Shown piece by piece: positions 22,589 to 33,663 of a stretch of 64,000 bases of DNA (its first letter is position 1; the number at the start of each line of letters is the position of its first letter). Location of the stretch: assembly GCF_963583255.1 (NCBI RefSeq), contig NC_084816.1:9377600-9441599 (forward strand), in the 5' to 3' direction. The position numbers and the translations under genes were made by a program. Source of the DNA: Pyrus communis. Lineage: Eukaryota; Streptophyta; Magnoliopsida; Rosales; Rosaceae. The notes under the pieces were generated by a model. The model was not told the origin of the DNA and did no database searches. It saw only the letters and a list, made by a program, of their open reading frames with translations.

Positions 22589-22730
22589 CGCGTGAAAATA
22601 GAACAAACTTTTCTTGGTAGTCACACTTCGAAGGTTGGAAACGCAAGGAAGATTTTGGTGGCAGACTTATTTATGGTTAACTGTGTGCGGAGGGGCGGTT
22701 TTTGACCCCACAAAACTTTCTCACCATTCA

Positions 22731-22740
22731 CTATATATAA
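22731..22740 (+). promoter_or_regulatory. TATA box of the ZAT5-like gene
   Basis: CTATATATAA lies 217 bp before the ATG at 22948. The leader between them is pyrimidine-rich with several CTCTCT runs, a common feature of plant 5' untranslated regions. Confidence 0.6.
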
Positions 22741-22947
22741 CAGCATCACTCACTCCTCTTTCCTTGCTTCCCTTCATTGCTCTCTCTCCTCTCTCTCTCC
22801 TCTCTCTCTCTCTCTCACTCCCTCCTAGCCCTTCCTTTTCTTAGTTCTCATCAAACCCCTATCACAATTTCCTCTCTCTCCTCTAATACTTCTTTCTCTA
22901 AGCTAGCTCTTGGTCAAAACCAAATTCTGGGTTTTTTTTTTGTGAGC

Positions 22948-23916
22948 ATGGAAGGCCAAGAAGAATTAGTCGTGACCAATGATCAAGCGTCACAGATGAT
23001 CATGATCAAGGGCAGGCGTACCAAGCGACAGAGGCCTCAGTCCCCAAACGGGGTGGTCACCGTGGCAGTCACCTCTAGCTCATCCAGCGCCTGTGGCGCT
23101 GGTACTATTGGAGGAGGAGATCACGATTACAATTATTGTGGAAATTCATTCACATCTCCCACAACTTCTGGTGAGATTTATGAGAGCACGGAAGAAGAAG
23201 AGGACATGGCAAATTGCCTAATCCTCTTGGCTCAGGGTGATCATGTTAATCCAAAGCAGACCATTGAAGAAAGATTAGCACAAAATACTAACATGGGCAA
23301 GGCTGGTTTTTTTGTCTATGAGTGCAAAACATGCAACAGAACTTTCCCTTCATTTCAAGCACTTGGTGGCCACAGAGCAAGTCACAAGAAACCGAAGTCA
23401 ATGAGTAGCACGGAGGAGATGATAAAAAAATCACCACCAGCGGCGGCTCCACCAACCCACCATTTCATCACAGCTACAACTTTTGAGGAATTTGAAGATC
23501 AAAGCAAGCAGTTAATCAAATATAAGAGCAGCCCACCTCCTGCAATTCCAATCCAAGTAGGTAATAAGCCTAAGATTCATGAGTGTTCGATCTGCGGGTC
23601 TGAGTTCACATCCGGTCAAGCACTTGGTGGCCACATGAGAAGGCACAGAACTGCATCTGCAGCAACCAATAATAACACTGCTAGTGGTAGTGCTACTGCT
23701 ACACATGTGGCTGTGAATAATAGTAGCAATAATATGATTGGCACAAGTACCAAACTGCAGAGAAATGTTCTCCCACTGGATCTAAACCTTCCTGCACCAG
23801 AAGATCATGATCATCACCACCATCACCATCATCGTGAGTCTAAGTTTCAGTTTGTGCCTACCCAACAAGCTACCCTTGTCTTCAACGCCCCTGCTTTGGT
23901 GGATTGTCATTATTAA
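22948..23916 (+). CDS. ZAT5: ZAT5-like C2H2 zinc-finger transcriptional repressor
   Basis: Single-exon gene for 322 residues, a nuclear DNA-binding factor of the plant two-finger C1-2i class. The frame is open from 22777, but the upstream residues are a translation of a CT-rich leader, so I start at MEGQEE (22948). A basic KGRRTKRQRPQSP motif (21-33) near the N terminus is typical of ZAT5 and may serve as nuclear localisation signal. EEEEDMANCLILLAQG (82-97) is the conserved L-box-like block. Fingers are at about 126-146 (CKTC...SFQALGGHRASH) and 213-233 (CSIC...SGQALGGHMRRH), both with plant QALGGH. LPLDLNLPAP (275-284) is an EAR repression motif. A histidine run (about 287-295) follows. The family acts in stress and developmental signalling. 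Orthology to ZAT5 is by resemblance only. Confidence 0.9.
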   Translation: MEGQEELVVTNDQASQMIMIKGRRTKRQRPQSPNGVVTVAVTSSSSSACGAGTIGGGDHDYNYCGNSFTSPTTSGEIYESTEEEEDMANCLILLAQGDHVNPKQTIEERLAQNTNMGKAGFFVYECKTCNRTFPSFQALGGHRASHKKPKSMSSTEEMIKKSPPAAAPPTHHFITATTFEEFEDQSKQLIKYKSSPPPAIPIQVGNKPKIHECSICGSEFTSGQALGGHMRRHRTASAATNNNTASGSATATHVAVNNSSNNMIGTSTKLQRNVLPLDLNLPAPEDHDHHHHHHHRESKFQFVPTQQATLVFNAPALVDCHY

Positions 23917-24666
23917 GAGAGAAAGAAAAATAAGAAAAAGAAAAAGAATCTTTAATTAGTAGTTCATCTCAATGTGAATTATAAGCATTGTTATTTTCAA
24001 TTTTTACTATTGTTGAGTTTTTTTGTGGAATATAAATTCTTTGATCTATTCTTTTTACTTTTTAATTTTTTACTACCAAATGTTGGATCATGAAGTAAAT
24101 GTGAGTTACGTCTAGTCAAAAGCTCGCATTTCTATTCATATAGATGATTTTTTTAATTAGAATATTACTTTGCCACTCAAAAATTGTTGAATCATCTAAA
24201 TTGTTGAAGTTGAATACTTTGAGTAAGTAAGTGGTTAGTGTTCATGGTTGCCTTTCATTCACGAAAAGTGAGTGATGAGGCATCTTTTTCTTTTTACAAT
24301 TTTCCTCCCTTTTTCTATGTTCTTTTCAAGTGGGAGAGCTATGCACATAAACACTATGTGAGAGAGAGAGGGAGAAAAAATGAAAGAGGGGGGGGGAATG
24401 TAGTGGCATGGGAGGGATGGCACGGCAGCAAAGGGCCTAGGGTTGGGCAGCAGTGCAGCATCCAGCACCACAGCCAAAAGTCATGGATTAGGTTCCATCT
24501 TCTCCTCCTGGAATTGGTGTGTTATATATTTTTATTACATTATTATTAATAATAATAAAGCTAAAAAGCCTATAAAAGCTCTCTCCCTCTCACTTCACAG
24601 TCTGTTCTATTAAATGACAAGAAGTAATGGATAGCAAGCAAAGTTGGCAACTGCAGGCCACATGTA

Positions 24667-24697
<31 letters not shown>

Positions 24698-25220
24698 TTT
24701 TAGCTTAATTCATAATAAACAACAATAATAATCAATTTGTATTTTTTTTATCAAGATAATCAATTTCTATGTTAATTTTATCAATCAAGAGATATTTTTT
24801 TTTATGTATTCAAAACATAAGCCACGATACTACGTGTTATAATATAAAAAGAAAAATATATTTTAATATTTTAATATTTGTATTATGATACGTAATGTAT
24901 CCATTTGTGTTTCAAATACACTGATAATTTAGTTAGTTCCAAGCCTAACATATATAATTATATATTTACAAACACTCTCTCTAAACGGTTGTACCTAATT
25001 TACCCAACTGTGCTGCTGTGCTACTATGCGATCCCTTACTTTGCAAGTCACTTTAACTATATTTGAGATCATCAATCATCATCTCTCTCTAGTGAGGCCC
25101 ACACCATGACACATTCATTGATATTCCCAAGACAGATACTCCAGCTCTCTCACACCACACACACACTCCCCTTTGTTTTTAGGGTTTGGCTAGCTTCGAC
25201 TTATACAAGCTCCACTCTCA

Positions 25221-25223
<3 letters not shown>
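23917..25223. other. Downstream spacer with an orphan TATA-like site
   Basis: The first 100 bp is probably the 3' untranslated region of the ZAT5-like gene. A GA/G-rich tract is at 24360-24420. TATAAAAG at 24571-24578 is followed by a pyrimidine-rich stretch (CTCTCTCCCTCTCACTTCACAG) with the look of a plant core promoter, yet no coding frame follows. Frames at 24238-24549 and 25106-25422 are low-complexity. A non-coding transcript is possible but unproven. Confidence 0.35.

Positions 25224-25283
<60 letters not shown>
25224..25283 (+). repeat. (CT)30 microsatellite
   Basis: Sixty uninterrupted bases of CT repeats, preceded by other short CT and CA runs at 25090-25170. A shorter (CT)n lies at 24669-24689. 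Confidence 0.98.
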
Positions 25284-25287
<4 letters not shown>

Positions 25288-26489
25288 GCTTCGTTAGGAC
25301 CCACAATCCCCTCTCATATTTGCTGTGATAGGTCACTGCTTTTCAAATCACCCAGTTCTCAATCATCAGCTATTATTCAGAGTTCCTCTGTCCTTAGTAC
25401 TCTTTCTTTTACCATGTCATAGAATTTCCTTTTCCATATATGTCACATTTTCAAGAATGTAACCCTAGCTAGATTGGTCCAAGTATTATCTACAAAGACA
25501 TCAGTTAACATAGGCCAATCACCAGCCGGATGCAAGTGAATGAACTCTAAAATCTTTTACGTATTGTGCTACAAAGACGTCAAACTTATATATGTATTTG
25601 CGTGAGTACAGATAATTTATAGTTGGTATTTACGTGTGCACAAACAATTGTAGTTGGTATATGCTTGTATATAGATTATGAATTCAGAGAGTGTTACTTT
25701 CACACTACTAGCTAAGTTGTGGAGAGTTTACTAAGTGCACGTTTTGGTGAATGTGTGAAGTGAAGCATGTGGACAGGTTGCGTGAGAATGGAGATGTCCA
25801 AATACACAGAGAGAGGGGAAATCATTGACATTGGCACATGTAGTGGGGAGGTTACCTTGTCATGTATCCTCTCCCATTATTCTTCTCCACATTTAAATAT
25901 TCAGTGTATGCTCAAAACGAGAGCTAACTAACTAAATAATAGTGTGACTTTGCTTCTTTTATAAAGATTCTCTTTATTGCTACTCTATCAAATTATCAAT
26001 CATATAGATTAGGAAATAGTTTATTATGAAGAAAATAACAAGGTCGATAAGTCTTTGCTTAGTTTATGTCAAATACTCATAGAAATCGCGTCATATATTG
26101 TATTATACAGCCGTATACATGGTAAATGAATTGGAAGTATTTTACACTTAGTCTAGTTGTATTTCGCATACAATATGATTAGTATAAGTACATTACTAAT
26201 ATTTAAAATGATCAAATATTTTGTAATATTTTACAAAAAATTGCATTCCTCTAAATTTTTACCATACTATCATCTATAACTCCTATAGTCCTATGAATAC
26301 CAAACATCTCTATCTCCATAAAGATGCCCTAGATTAGGCTTTTTTTTTTTTTTTTTTTTAAATATTAAAAGTAGATGCCCCGTGAACTCGCTTATATGTA
26401 AAGATGCGATACTTTAACTCTAAGTCATTTTCGTGGTATCAAAATTTGTGCAACCCATGGAGGTTGAAATTTATCCTAAAATTTTTATT
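25284..26489. other. Gene-free spacer
   Basis: AT-rich with a T-run at 26340-26359. Nothing I can support as a gene. Confidence 0.5.
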
Positions 26490-26663
26490 TTTATTTAAAA
26501 ACAAAACGATATTATTTATACTAAACGGGTGGAGGAATGCGCTAAGCCTTATAATGGGCGAGCCATAATAATGAGATTCAAATTTGTCTTTCGCGAGAAT
26601 CAAACATAAAACCTCTCATTTACAAGTGAAGATGAATACCACTAGATCATAGTACTAAGTGAC
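26490..26663 (-). mobile_element. SINE, same family as 20792-20963
   Basis: On the minus strand it starts near CACTTAGTACTATGATCTAG, a tRNA-like head with box A-like TGATCTAGTGG and box B-like GGTTTTATGTTTGATTCTCG. The body includes GGCTCGCCCATTATAAGGC and ends ATAATATCGTTTTG followed by an A-rich tail (T/A run at 26480-26510 plus). Target duplication not resolved. Confidence 0.6.
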
Positions 26664-27776
26664 TCATAAAAAACATGTATTTAGATTGGCAAACTTTTTT
26701 CTTCGTGTAATTACAAAGTTAGGACACTTTTTTTAATGGGCTCCATATTTGGGATCACACAATTCCTACTACTGCTAGAAATGCTCGTATTTTTGACTTA
26801 GACATTTAAGTGTTCATTTATCTATAAAAAAATATATATAAAAAAAAAAAGAAAAAGAAAAAAAAAAGGGGGAAATATATCTTCATAATTTAATGAAGAT
26901 TGCCAAGTAGACATGGATCCCTTGATACATCCCTTCCTTGTCCACGGAAGTGAAAAAATTGACCTCTTTGCATAGAGTATACAACATCGTGTACCACTCA
27001 AACAGTTCAAAGTACCCCATAGCCAATCAGAACGATGCAGCACAACATCGACACAAAAGTTGATCCATTCATACATGTCCTAACGAAAACGAAGTGTTTT
27101 TGTCAGGTTTGGCTCCCATGTTATGGAATGTGACTACTTGTGGACACTTGTCACTTCACATACTCGAATTAGATATGTCGAAGTAGTAGTGTGGCGTGCT
27201 CTCCAACTTCACACAGCTGTATGGCCACGAATAAAAACCCACAGGCGCTGTGAGCTCCTCCAATGGCATAGCATTGACATATGTAAGGCCATTGTTTGCT
27301 TAGAGACAAATTAGTTAGTTAATTAATTAATCTTGTTTAATTAGGTGTCGCACTGTCCAGAAATGGGTATTTGCCGGCCATTCTTGTTGCAATTGAAATT
27401 GCAGCTAGCCAATTGTTTTGCTGGCTTAGTTACTCCAACTTTTAACATTGGACTCAACTAAATTATTAACAAAATGGGTTAGTCTAGTGTTGCATGAGTG
27501 TGATACAAAAGTCGTGATCCTTTTGGTTATTTTTCTTATGGTTGTCATTACTTGGTTTGGTGAGATATTAAGTACCTAATCACTACTACTAATCAGCTGG
27601 TTCACATATTTTGGTGGGTTAGGTTTTTTCATGGTCATGGACTCTTGGTAGCTGTGTTAACAAATTAAGAGGAAAGATGAAATATTTGCTACACAAAATT
27701 GGGCAAAAGTAAGGAAAGCAAAGACACGAATAATTAGTCTCGTGACATTTATAGTTACTTATTATCATGATGCTAA
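26664..27776. other. Gene-free spacer
   Basis: The frames at 26822-27076 (-) and 27123-27314 (+) are short and carry no known domain. A poly-A/purine run lies at 26825-26870. No RNA gene seen. Confidence 0.45.
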
Positions 27777-28116
27777 GGGCTGGTTTGGTATTGCTGTGCT
27801 TTGAAAAAAAATTGTTTCTGCTGTGCTGTGAGAATAAGCAGCTGTGAAATAAAGCAGCAAAGTGTTTGGTAAACTTTTTTGTAAAAGTGCTTTTGAAAAG
27901 AAAAAAAAAAGTAGTATTATAGTGTTTAGTAAACTTTTATGTAAAACAGATGTGAAAAAAAGCCAGTTTTTCAAAGCTGGGTTTTACAGCTTCTTGTTTT
28001 TGGCTTTTTTTTACCCAAAACTGTGAAAAAACTGAATATTTACCAAACACAAAAACAGCTCCCAGCTTTTTTTGATACCAGCTTTTTTCAGAATCACCTC
28101 AGTACCAAACCAAGCC
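27777..28116. mobile_element. PIF/Harbinger-like MITE, copy 1, target duplication TAA
   Basis: 340 bp. Left end GGGCTGGTTTGGTATTGCTG; right end, reverse complement, GGCTTGGTTTGGTACTGAGG. TAA flanks both ends (27774-27776 and 28117-28119), the 3-bp duplication typical of PIF/Harbinger (Tourist-like) elements. A second copy lies at 41425-41785. Confidence 0.75.
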
Positions 28117-28363
28117 TAAAACTTGTCACAATTTGTAAAATTGTGTTCTTTGCTATGTTATTGGTCATTTTGAAGTGTATTCTCTAATCGAAAAAATATT
28201 GATACACTACCTAGATCACTGCATGGTGAAAATGTCACATCTTGCCAAAGACTATGAGAAGAGGGACAAAATTGGAGTGCAATGGGGAACATTGTTCTAA
28301 CCAATTGACCTAATACACGTTTGAAAGGTAAATCCCACAAAATTAAATAAATTAATGGCCTAA

Positions 28364-28733
28364 AACCATCTCCAAAGGGGATGTCAAATTTTAAACATAA
28401 AATTTAAATTTGCAGACTTATGTGATACATTGTTTATTTATTTTTTTTTCCAACCTATATGTCAAATTTAAACTATTATTTATTACGTTATTTACTTTTT
28501 ATAGTTGTAATTAGTATTTTTAAAACAAAAGATAAGAATAAAAATTATGAAAAACATTAATTACTAAAAATAGATATAAAGGTACTGTCAAATTTGACAT
28601 CAACTTCCACTACTGCCATTCCATGTCATGCCACATAAGAATTGACATTTTCGTTGAAAAACACTAGTGATGTGGTTTTTTTTTTACCGTTATTAATGAT
28701 GTGGACTTTTTGATATCTCATTTGAAAATGCTC
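28364..28733. mobile_element. TIR MITE, second family, copy 1
   Basis: 370 bp. Termini AACCATCTCCAAAGGGGAT and, reverse complement of the right end, GAGCATTTTCAAATGAGAT; TAA on both sides. The conserved interior TCAAATTTTAAACATAAAAT and the CATGCCA.ATA.GAATTG block recur in the copy at 54611-54986. Confidence 0.65.
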
Positions 28734-29470
28734 TAAGTTGTTAATTTTTCTAACGATGTATATTAATTCCATGGTGTGTATGGGAAAATTGAATTAAATG
28801 TCTCGTCTCTTCAAATATATGGGTGTGTATATCCCATGGTGTAGTCGGATTTGAAATTATTGTACGGGGTCATGTTGCCTGTTGGGCTTTGGAAAATTTG
28901 AGATGCACAGATGCATGACACCTTTTGTTTTTTGTTTTTGGTTTTTTAAGGTATATGATTCACTTTTTGATGAATTAAGATATGTGATTTGAAAGCCAGA
29001 AAGGTGCTAATTGGGTGCACAAAAAATGGTAGGACGGGGACGTTTTTTAAGGGTAATAACACCAAAGAGGCCTAATCTTGATAAGAAAGATGGTATGAAG
29101 CTCAGTTTTTGTATTGATACACTTTTTTCAGCTATTTCACATGAACTAAGGTTTTGAGTGAGAAAGTGGCTATCAGAAGGTGAAGTCTTGATAATGTCTT
29201 AATCCGAGCTCGAGTATTATAGTATTCGACTTAGTTTGGCTCATTTACAACCTAAACGAACGTGTAAACAATTATTGGCATATATAACACTTCATAATTG
29301 TAAAACTAAAAGATAATTTCAGGCATAACATTCGTGTTACTTCCGTTCTAAGAAGTCTCAAATAGAAAGGTGAAAAGCAACCACTTCCCCACAGAGCCCA
29401 ACCAATTTAGGGATTCATCAAATAAAAATTTTCAAAACATGCACCCAGTGCAAAAAAAAAAAAAAAAAAA
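28734..29470. other. Gene-free spacer
   Basis: AT-rich; no frame above 60 codons with recognisable content, no RNA gene seen. Confidence 0.5.
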
Positions 29471-29622
29471 GGGAATTTTAACGAAAATCTCCCGGTACTA
29501 TTTGTTTTAACAAAAAACCATATTTTTGTACTAAAAGTCAATCATGGTACTATTCATTTTACCCTTTATTTTGTTTTTATCATTAAAACTCAAAGTTTTC
29601 AAGTATTTTTCATTAGTTTTCC
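29471..29622. mobile_element. MITE-like AACGAAA element, copy 2
   Basis: About 152 bp. GGGAATTTTAACGAAAATCT at the left and (reverse complement) AGGAAAACTAATGAAAAATA at the right. Interior GGTACTATTCATTTTACCC as in 22306-22446. An A-run precedes it. Confidence 0.55.
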
Positions 29623-29661
29623 TAAAAGAATAATAAAAAGGCTAAGGTTAAAAAACAAACA

Positions 29662-29734
29662 TGTTGCTGCCCAGGATCGAACTGGAGACCTTTAGTGTGT
29701 AAGACTAACGTGATAACCACTACACTACAGCAAC
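29662..29734 (-). tRNA. tRNA-Val (anticodon UAC)
   Basis: 73 nt on the minus strand. The acceptor stem GTTGCTG/CAGCAAC pairs perfectly over 7 bp. The D-arm contains TAGTGTAGTGGTTATCAC (box A). The anticodon stem TTAGT/ACTAA closes the loop CTTACAC, giving anticodon TAC (UAC), valine. The T-arm TCCAG-TTCGATC-CTGGG includes box B. The discriminator base is A, and CCA is not encoded, as normal in eukaryotes. Six T residues follow within 15 bp on the minus strand (plus-strand A run at 29651-29655), a Pol III terminator. All stems are sound, so the gene is probably active. Confidence 0.9.
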
Positions 29735-29813
29735 TTTGTGATAACCATGTAGAAACTATTAAATAACAAACCTTTCCATTTATTAAAAAAATAAAATAAA
29801 AATTAATTAATTA

Positions 29814-30401
29814 TGTTGCTGCCCAAGATCGAACTGGGGGACCTTTAAGGCGTGTTTACGTATCCGTAATCGGAATGAAAATGTGGAATTGAATTCCGAT
29901 TACGGAGTACTCCGGTGTTTACTAAACATGGAGGAATCAAAATAGCAGTGAGGCCCAAACAAATTTTGGAATTCAATTCCTTGTATTGGTGGAATTGGAT
30001 TCCCTAGATATAGGTGGGAATCCAATTCCTGCTTGTTTGGGTAATTGGAATGACACTTTTGTTCCCTTTATGCCCTCACTTACTTTTTTTATTTCCAAGA
30101 CTATTCTTTATAAACCCATTAAAGTATATAAAATATTTGATTTGGGACAAGGACATTTTAATAATCATACTAATTTATATTTTGATTCTACTGAATTAGT
30201 AAACAGTTTTATAGAATTCTATTCCGATTCCAGAACATTTAAGTAAACAGTTTCAACAGAAATTCGATTTTGACTTCTCCTCATTCCAACTCCTCCTCAA
30301 TTCAATTCATCATCAATTCAATTCCTCCTATTTTCATTACCGTTACGTAAACGCGCCATTAGTGCGTACGACTAACGTGATAACCACTACACCACAGCAA
30401 C
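29814..30401 (-). pseudogene. Second tRNA-Val copy split by a transposon
   Basis: The 5' part (30359-30401, minus) gives GTTGCTGTGGTGTAGTGG and the D- and anticodon arms; the 3' part (29814-29847) gives the T-arm and CAGCAAC end. Between them sits a 511-bp TIR element that entered the variable/anticodon-arm junction. A one-base insertion is also present in the T-arm region. The copy cannot make a tRNA. Confidence 0.85.
29848..30358. mobile_element. PIF/Harbinger-like MITE inserted in the tRNA copy, target duplication TTA
   Basis: 511 bp. Left terminus GGCGTGTTTACGTATCCGTA and right terminus, reverse complement, GGCGCGTTTACGTAACGGTA; TTA on both sides (29845-29847, 30359-30361). The body has several copies of GGAATTGAATTCC-like words and two frames (29986-30246) that are not gene-like. 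Comparison with the intact tRNA next door fixes the insertion point. Confidence 0.8.
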
Positions 30402-31135
30402 TTCTTGTGTTGTAGGTTTTTGCATTTTAATACAGTTCCTTCAGGGTTTAGTTATTTCGGAGACACCTTGTAGCACTCTTAAATTTAATTTCGATGAGCC
30501 AAATTATTTATTTTTCAAGCTTTTTTTCTTAGATCAATATTGTGAAAAATTGGACAATTCAAAAGTAGTAAACAAGATAGCCGAAAGCGGTAGTTCAAGA
30601 AACCACTTAAATAACAACCATTTTATTGAGTGGTTTAAACGTTTTCAAATTTGAATGTTCTTTTAAAAGGACGATTTAAAAAATAAAAAAAATAAAGGCT
30701 CTAAACACCTGACGGTTTGGAACATTCAAATACAATGCAGAGTTGAGCTTGCAAAGACATTCCTATAAGCTTTTTTACCAAAAGAAGAGAAAATTGAAGA
30801 ATTATTTACCAAAATCTTGGGACAACTTGGGGTGACAATTGAAGTACCATAATTTGCTGAGAAGAGGAATTATCACTCACAAGAAACAAATAATACTTCC
30901 AAAAAAGTGGTGTCTAATCAAATGTAATGAACGCTAAAAATACATTGGCAGGAAAATCAGATTTATACATCTCTACTTTCATTAAATTACATTGCAGCCA
31001 CCTTCCAATTGGTGCCTATATTAAATAGATGATGTTGATCATACTTTGGCCATGTACATCCTGCACAAACACATCAAAAATTCATCTTCTCCGCTCCCGT
31101 GGGTCCTCGAAGATAACTCCAGGAGGTGCTTATCC
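30402..31135. other. Spacer between tRNA region and RPL9
   Basis: AT-rich. The last 100-200 bp may be the 3' untranslated region of the RPL9 transcript. Nothing else seen. Confidence 0.4.
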
Positions 31136-33663
31136 CTAGTTAGCCGAAACGATGACTCGCACTTTAGCAGTGACTTCTGGGTGAAGCTTCAGTTCTGCAA
31201 TATATTCTCCTATCTCTCGAATATCTGGAAGAGAAACAATGCGCTTGTCCACTTCCCTACACATGAACGAAAGAGCAGAGAATGGAGTGTCAGTCGAGCA
31301 TGGGTGTATTTGGCCAAGACAAAAATACAAACACGAGCATGAAAGGTTTTAACTGCAAAATATCACAATATCTGCTATCCATATGCATATGATTATCGCG
31401 AGCTCTTAAACTGCAAAATGCATGAACATACAATAAATCATCACAAGCTTTCACTGTTTGGAAAAGTTGTGTTCCAGGAATATGTTTTGAAGGTATTATC
31501 TGGAAGTTCCTAAAGCTTTAATCAAATGCATTGATAGGAACAGCATACACATATATCCTTCTTGTTTCTTTTCCCTCTTCTTTTTTGTTTCTTTTGTTAG
31601 TTATTTCGGGGGTAGTTGCAGTTTAAAATTATTGATGCTTGTGTTAAGAAGCTCATCTGGTATATGTCATGCATAAAAAAATTCACGAAGACAATAACAG
31701 TGCTCGTGGGAAAATTGTGATTGGTATATTGATCATACTCATACTTGATAAAAGATACTAACCTGTTAAGTTGTGCCTTGATTATGTCAACGAGATCTTG
31801 GGGTGTCACACTGCAGAAACACGTCTCTGTTAAAATTCATACGAAGACAGTGCATGAAGTACTTAACATTGCACTGAAAGCAACTCACCTTCCAAAAATT
31901 AACTTCCCTTTTCCACCTTTGCGCTTCACCTTGAAACCTCCAACAGTTTCAAAAATCTGAGCAAGTTGCTCTGCCTCTTCTTTTACCTGCACCAAGATGA
32001 AACAATCTTACAAGACATAATTGTTAGGACGAATTCAGACAATATAGAATCTACAAGGAAGAGAGGCAATAAGTCAGCTCAGAATTTTTTTGGGTATTCA
32101 ATGCCACATAGAATGTAATTATTTGCATTTTGTAGCGCTCATTAATCCACTTAAAGATACAAAGGTATTCTCCAGGTACACTCTATTTGTGACAAGCAGC
32201 TTTGTTGTCTTTCCCATGACATGACAAGGGATAGCTAGAAGTAGCATCATTTTATAAGCAGCACATGCTCTTTAGGGCAGCTTAGGATGGCATGATATGT
32301 CCAAAGCCCCAAAACCTGAGCCTTAATGAATGATATGTGCACAGGGGTTACCATGATGTATAGAGACATGGAACGGCAAACTGACAGGAGGCACCGAGAC
32401 AGGGTACATCCAAATCATACTTACGATTTGAGTTACAATAACATCTGTACAGCCCAGACGCAAAAGGAGACAAATAAATGTTCTATCTAAATACCCGTAT
32501 TTTCTCTGCCTCAATCCTTTCCTCTTCCACCTTCATTTCCCTGGAAAGAACAATTAAAATTATGAGTAACATGTTCTTAAGATATAATCATTTTTCCCGA
32601 AAAATCCATAGTGTGAATGTCAAAGACTGAGATGTTTCCAATTAATTAGCAGAAGCAACTAAAAAGCATAATAGTTATGCAAATAAAAGTTCACATTTTG
32701 ATGCAGACAACTTGTGAAGTATTACTATTAGTACCTCACATTGATAACAAATATGAGTATGAATCCAATCTTGAGGTATACAAATAGGTTGACCACTTAA
32801 AATTTTTGTGGATTTATAACGAAAGAATTTCAGAGTTAGTAGTATACTCTAAAGGCTATTTCCATTTGAGAGCAGTTGAGTAACGATAATCAAGTCTCAC
32901 CACCACAAACACCAACCAACATTTCATACATTACTTTCACAACTTGTATTGTAATGCCTCCTCTATCCATCTCATACATTATCTGATCAATTCCGTCAGC
33001 ATTCTGCATAAGTCCTATCTTATGGATTCCAACTAAAACTTCTTGTCATCAAACTAGTTGGACTACGTAAGCACAATACAACAGATTCACAAGCCTTATC
33101 GTACACTTCAATATCGAAAATGTGACAAAAATCAAATAAAAAAGTTGAATTTATGCATTACTTGAGCAGCAGGGGAGTGACAATCTGGGCTTTCCCCAAT
33201 GGCAGCAGATAATTCCTGTAGTAACCAGCTTTCACGCTTAGAAGTTGCCCTTTCTTTCCCAGATCAGTTATGTCCTCCTTTAGAATTATCTGAAACATTC
33301 CAACAAAAACAATTAAATTAAACAACCCCAAAATAAGAATACATTCAAATTCACGATTACACTTTGAATTAGTAAGAATAAAAGAAAATGGAACACAAAA
33401 TTGAGGTGGGTTCTTCATTTACGAATTCTGGAAGCAGAGAAACTATAAAAATTTGAACTTTTGGGTAACCATTGAAGCACTGGAGTATAAGAAGAGAACC
33501 CATTTCTCAAATTTACCGTTCGAGCCTTCTTTGCTTTCTTCTGAGCGATAACCACCAATCCCGTTCTTCTATCTGACAATTTAGTGGCTTCGTTTGTGTT
33601 TCCGGCAAATCTTTGAAGCCACGAGGAAGAACTCCATGACAGAGTCGATGCTGTGGATGCCAT
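31136..33663 (-). CDS. RPL9: Plastid 50S ribosomal protein L9 precursor (six exons)
   Basis: Join on the minus strand: 33663-33517, 33289-33162, 32540-32495, 31986-31889, 31810-31763, 31256-31136. The exons sum to 588 nt, 195 residues plus stop, and every intron has GT-AG ends with matching phase. Residues 1 to about 40 ([19 protein letters not shown]...) are a serine-rich plastid transit peptide. The bL9 N domain follows with [20 protein letters not shown] and [14 protein letters not shown], then a charged linker helix ([20 protein letters not shown]). The C domain has [18 protein letters not shown] and ends [19 protein letters not shown]. bL9 binds 23S rRNA near the L1 stalk in the large subunit. 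Nuclear-encoded and imported; complete, with no defect seen. Confidence 0.95.

Noticed and set aside
22777..22947. Extended N terminus of the ZAT5-like frame
   Set aside because: The 57 extra residues are a translation of a CT-rich leader (L/S-rich) and start close to the TATA box. MEGQEE at 22948 begins the family-like sequence.
24360..24500. Possible microRNA precursor (GGGAGGGATGGCACGGCAGC)
   Set aside because: Only a loose resemblance to the miR390 core; no matching star strand or hairpin found by eye.
29986..30246. 86-codon plus frame
   Set aside because: Lies wholly inside the MITE that interrupts the tRNA copy.
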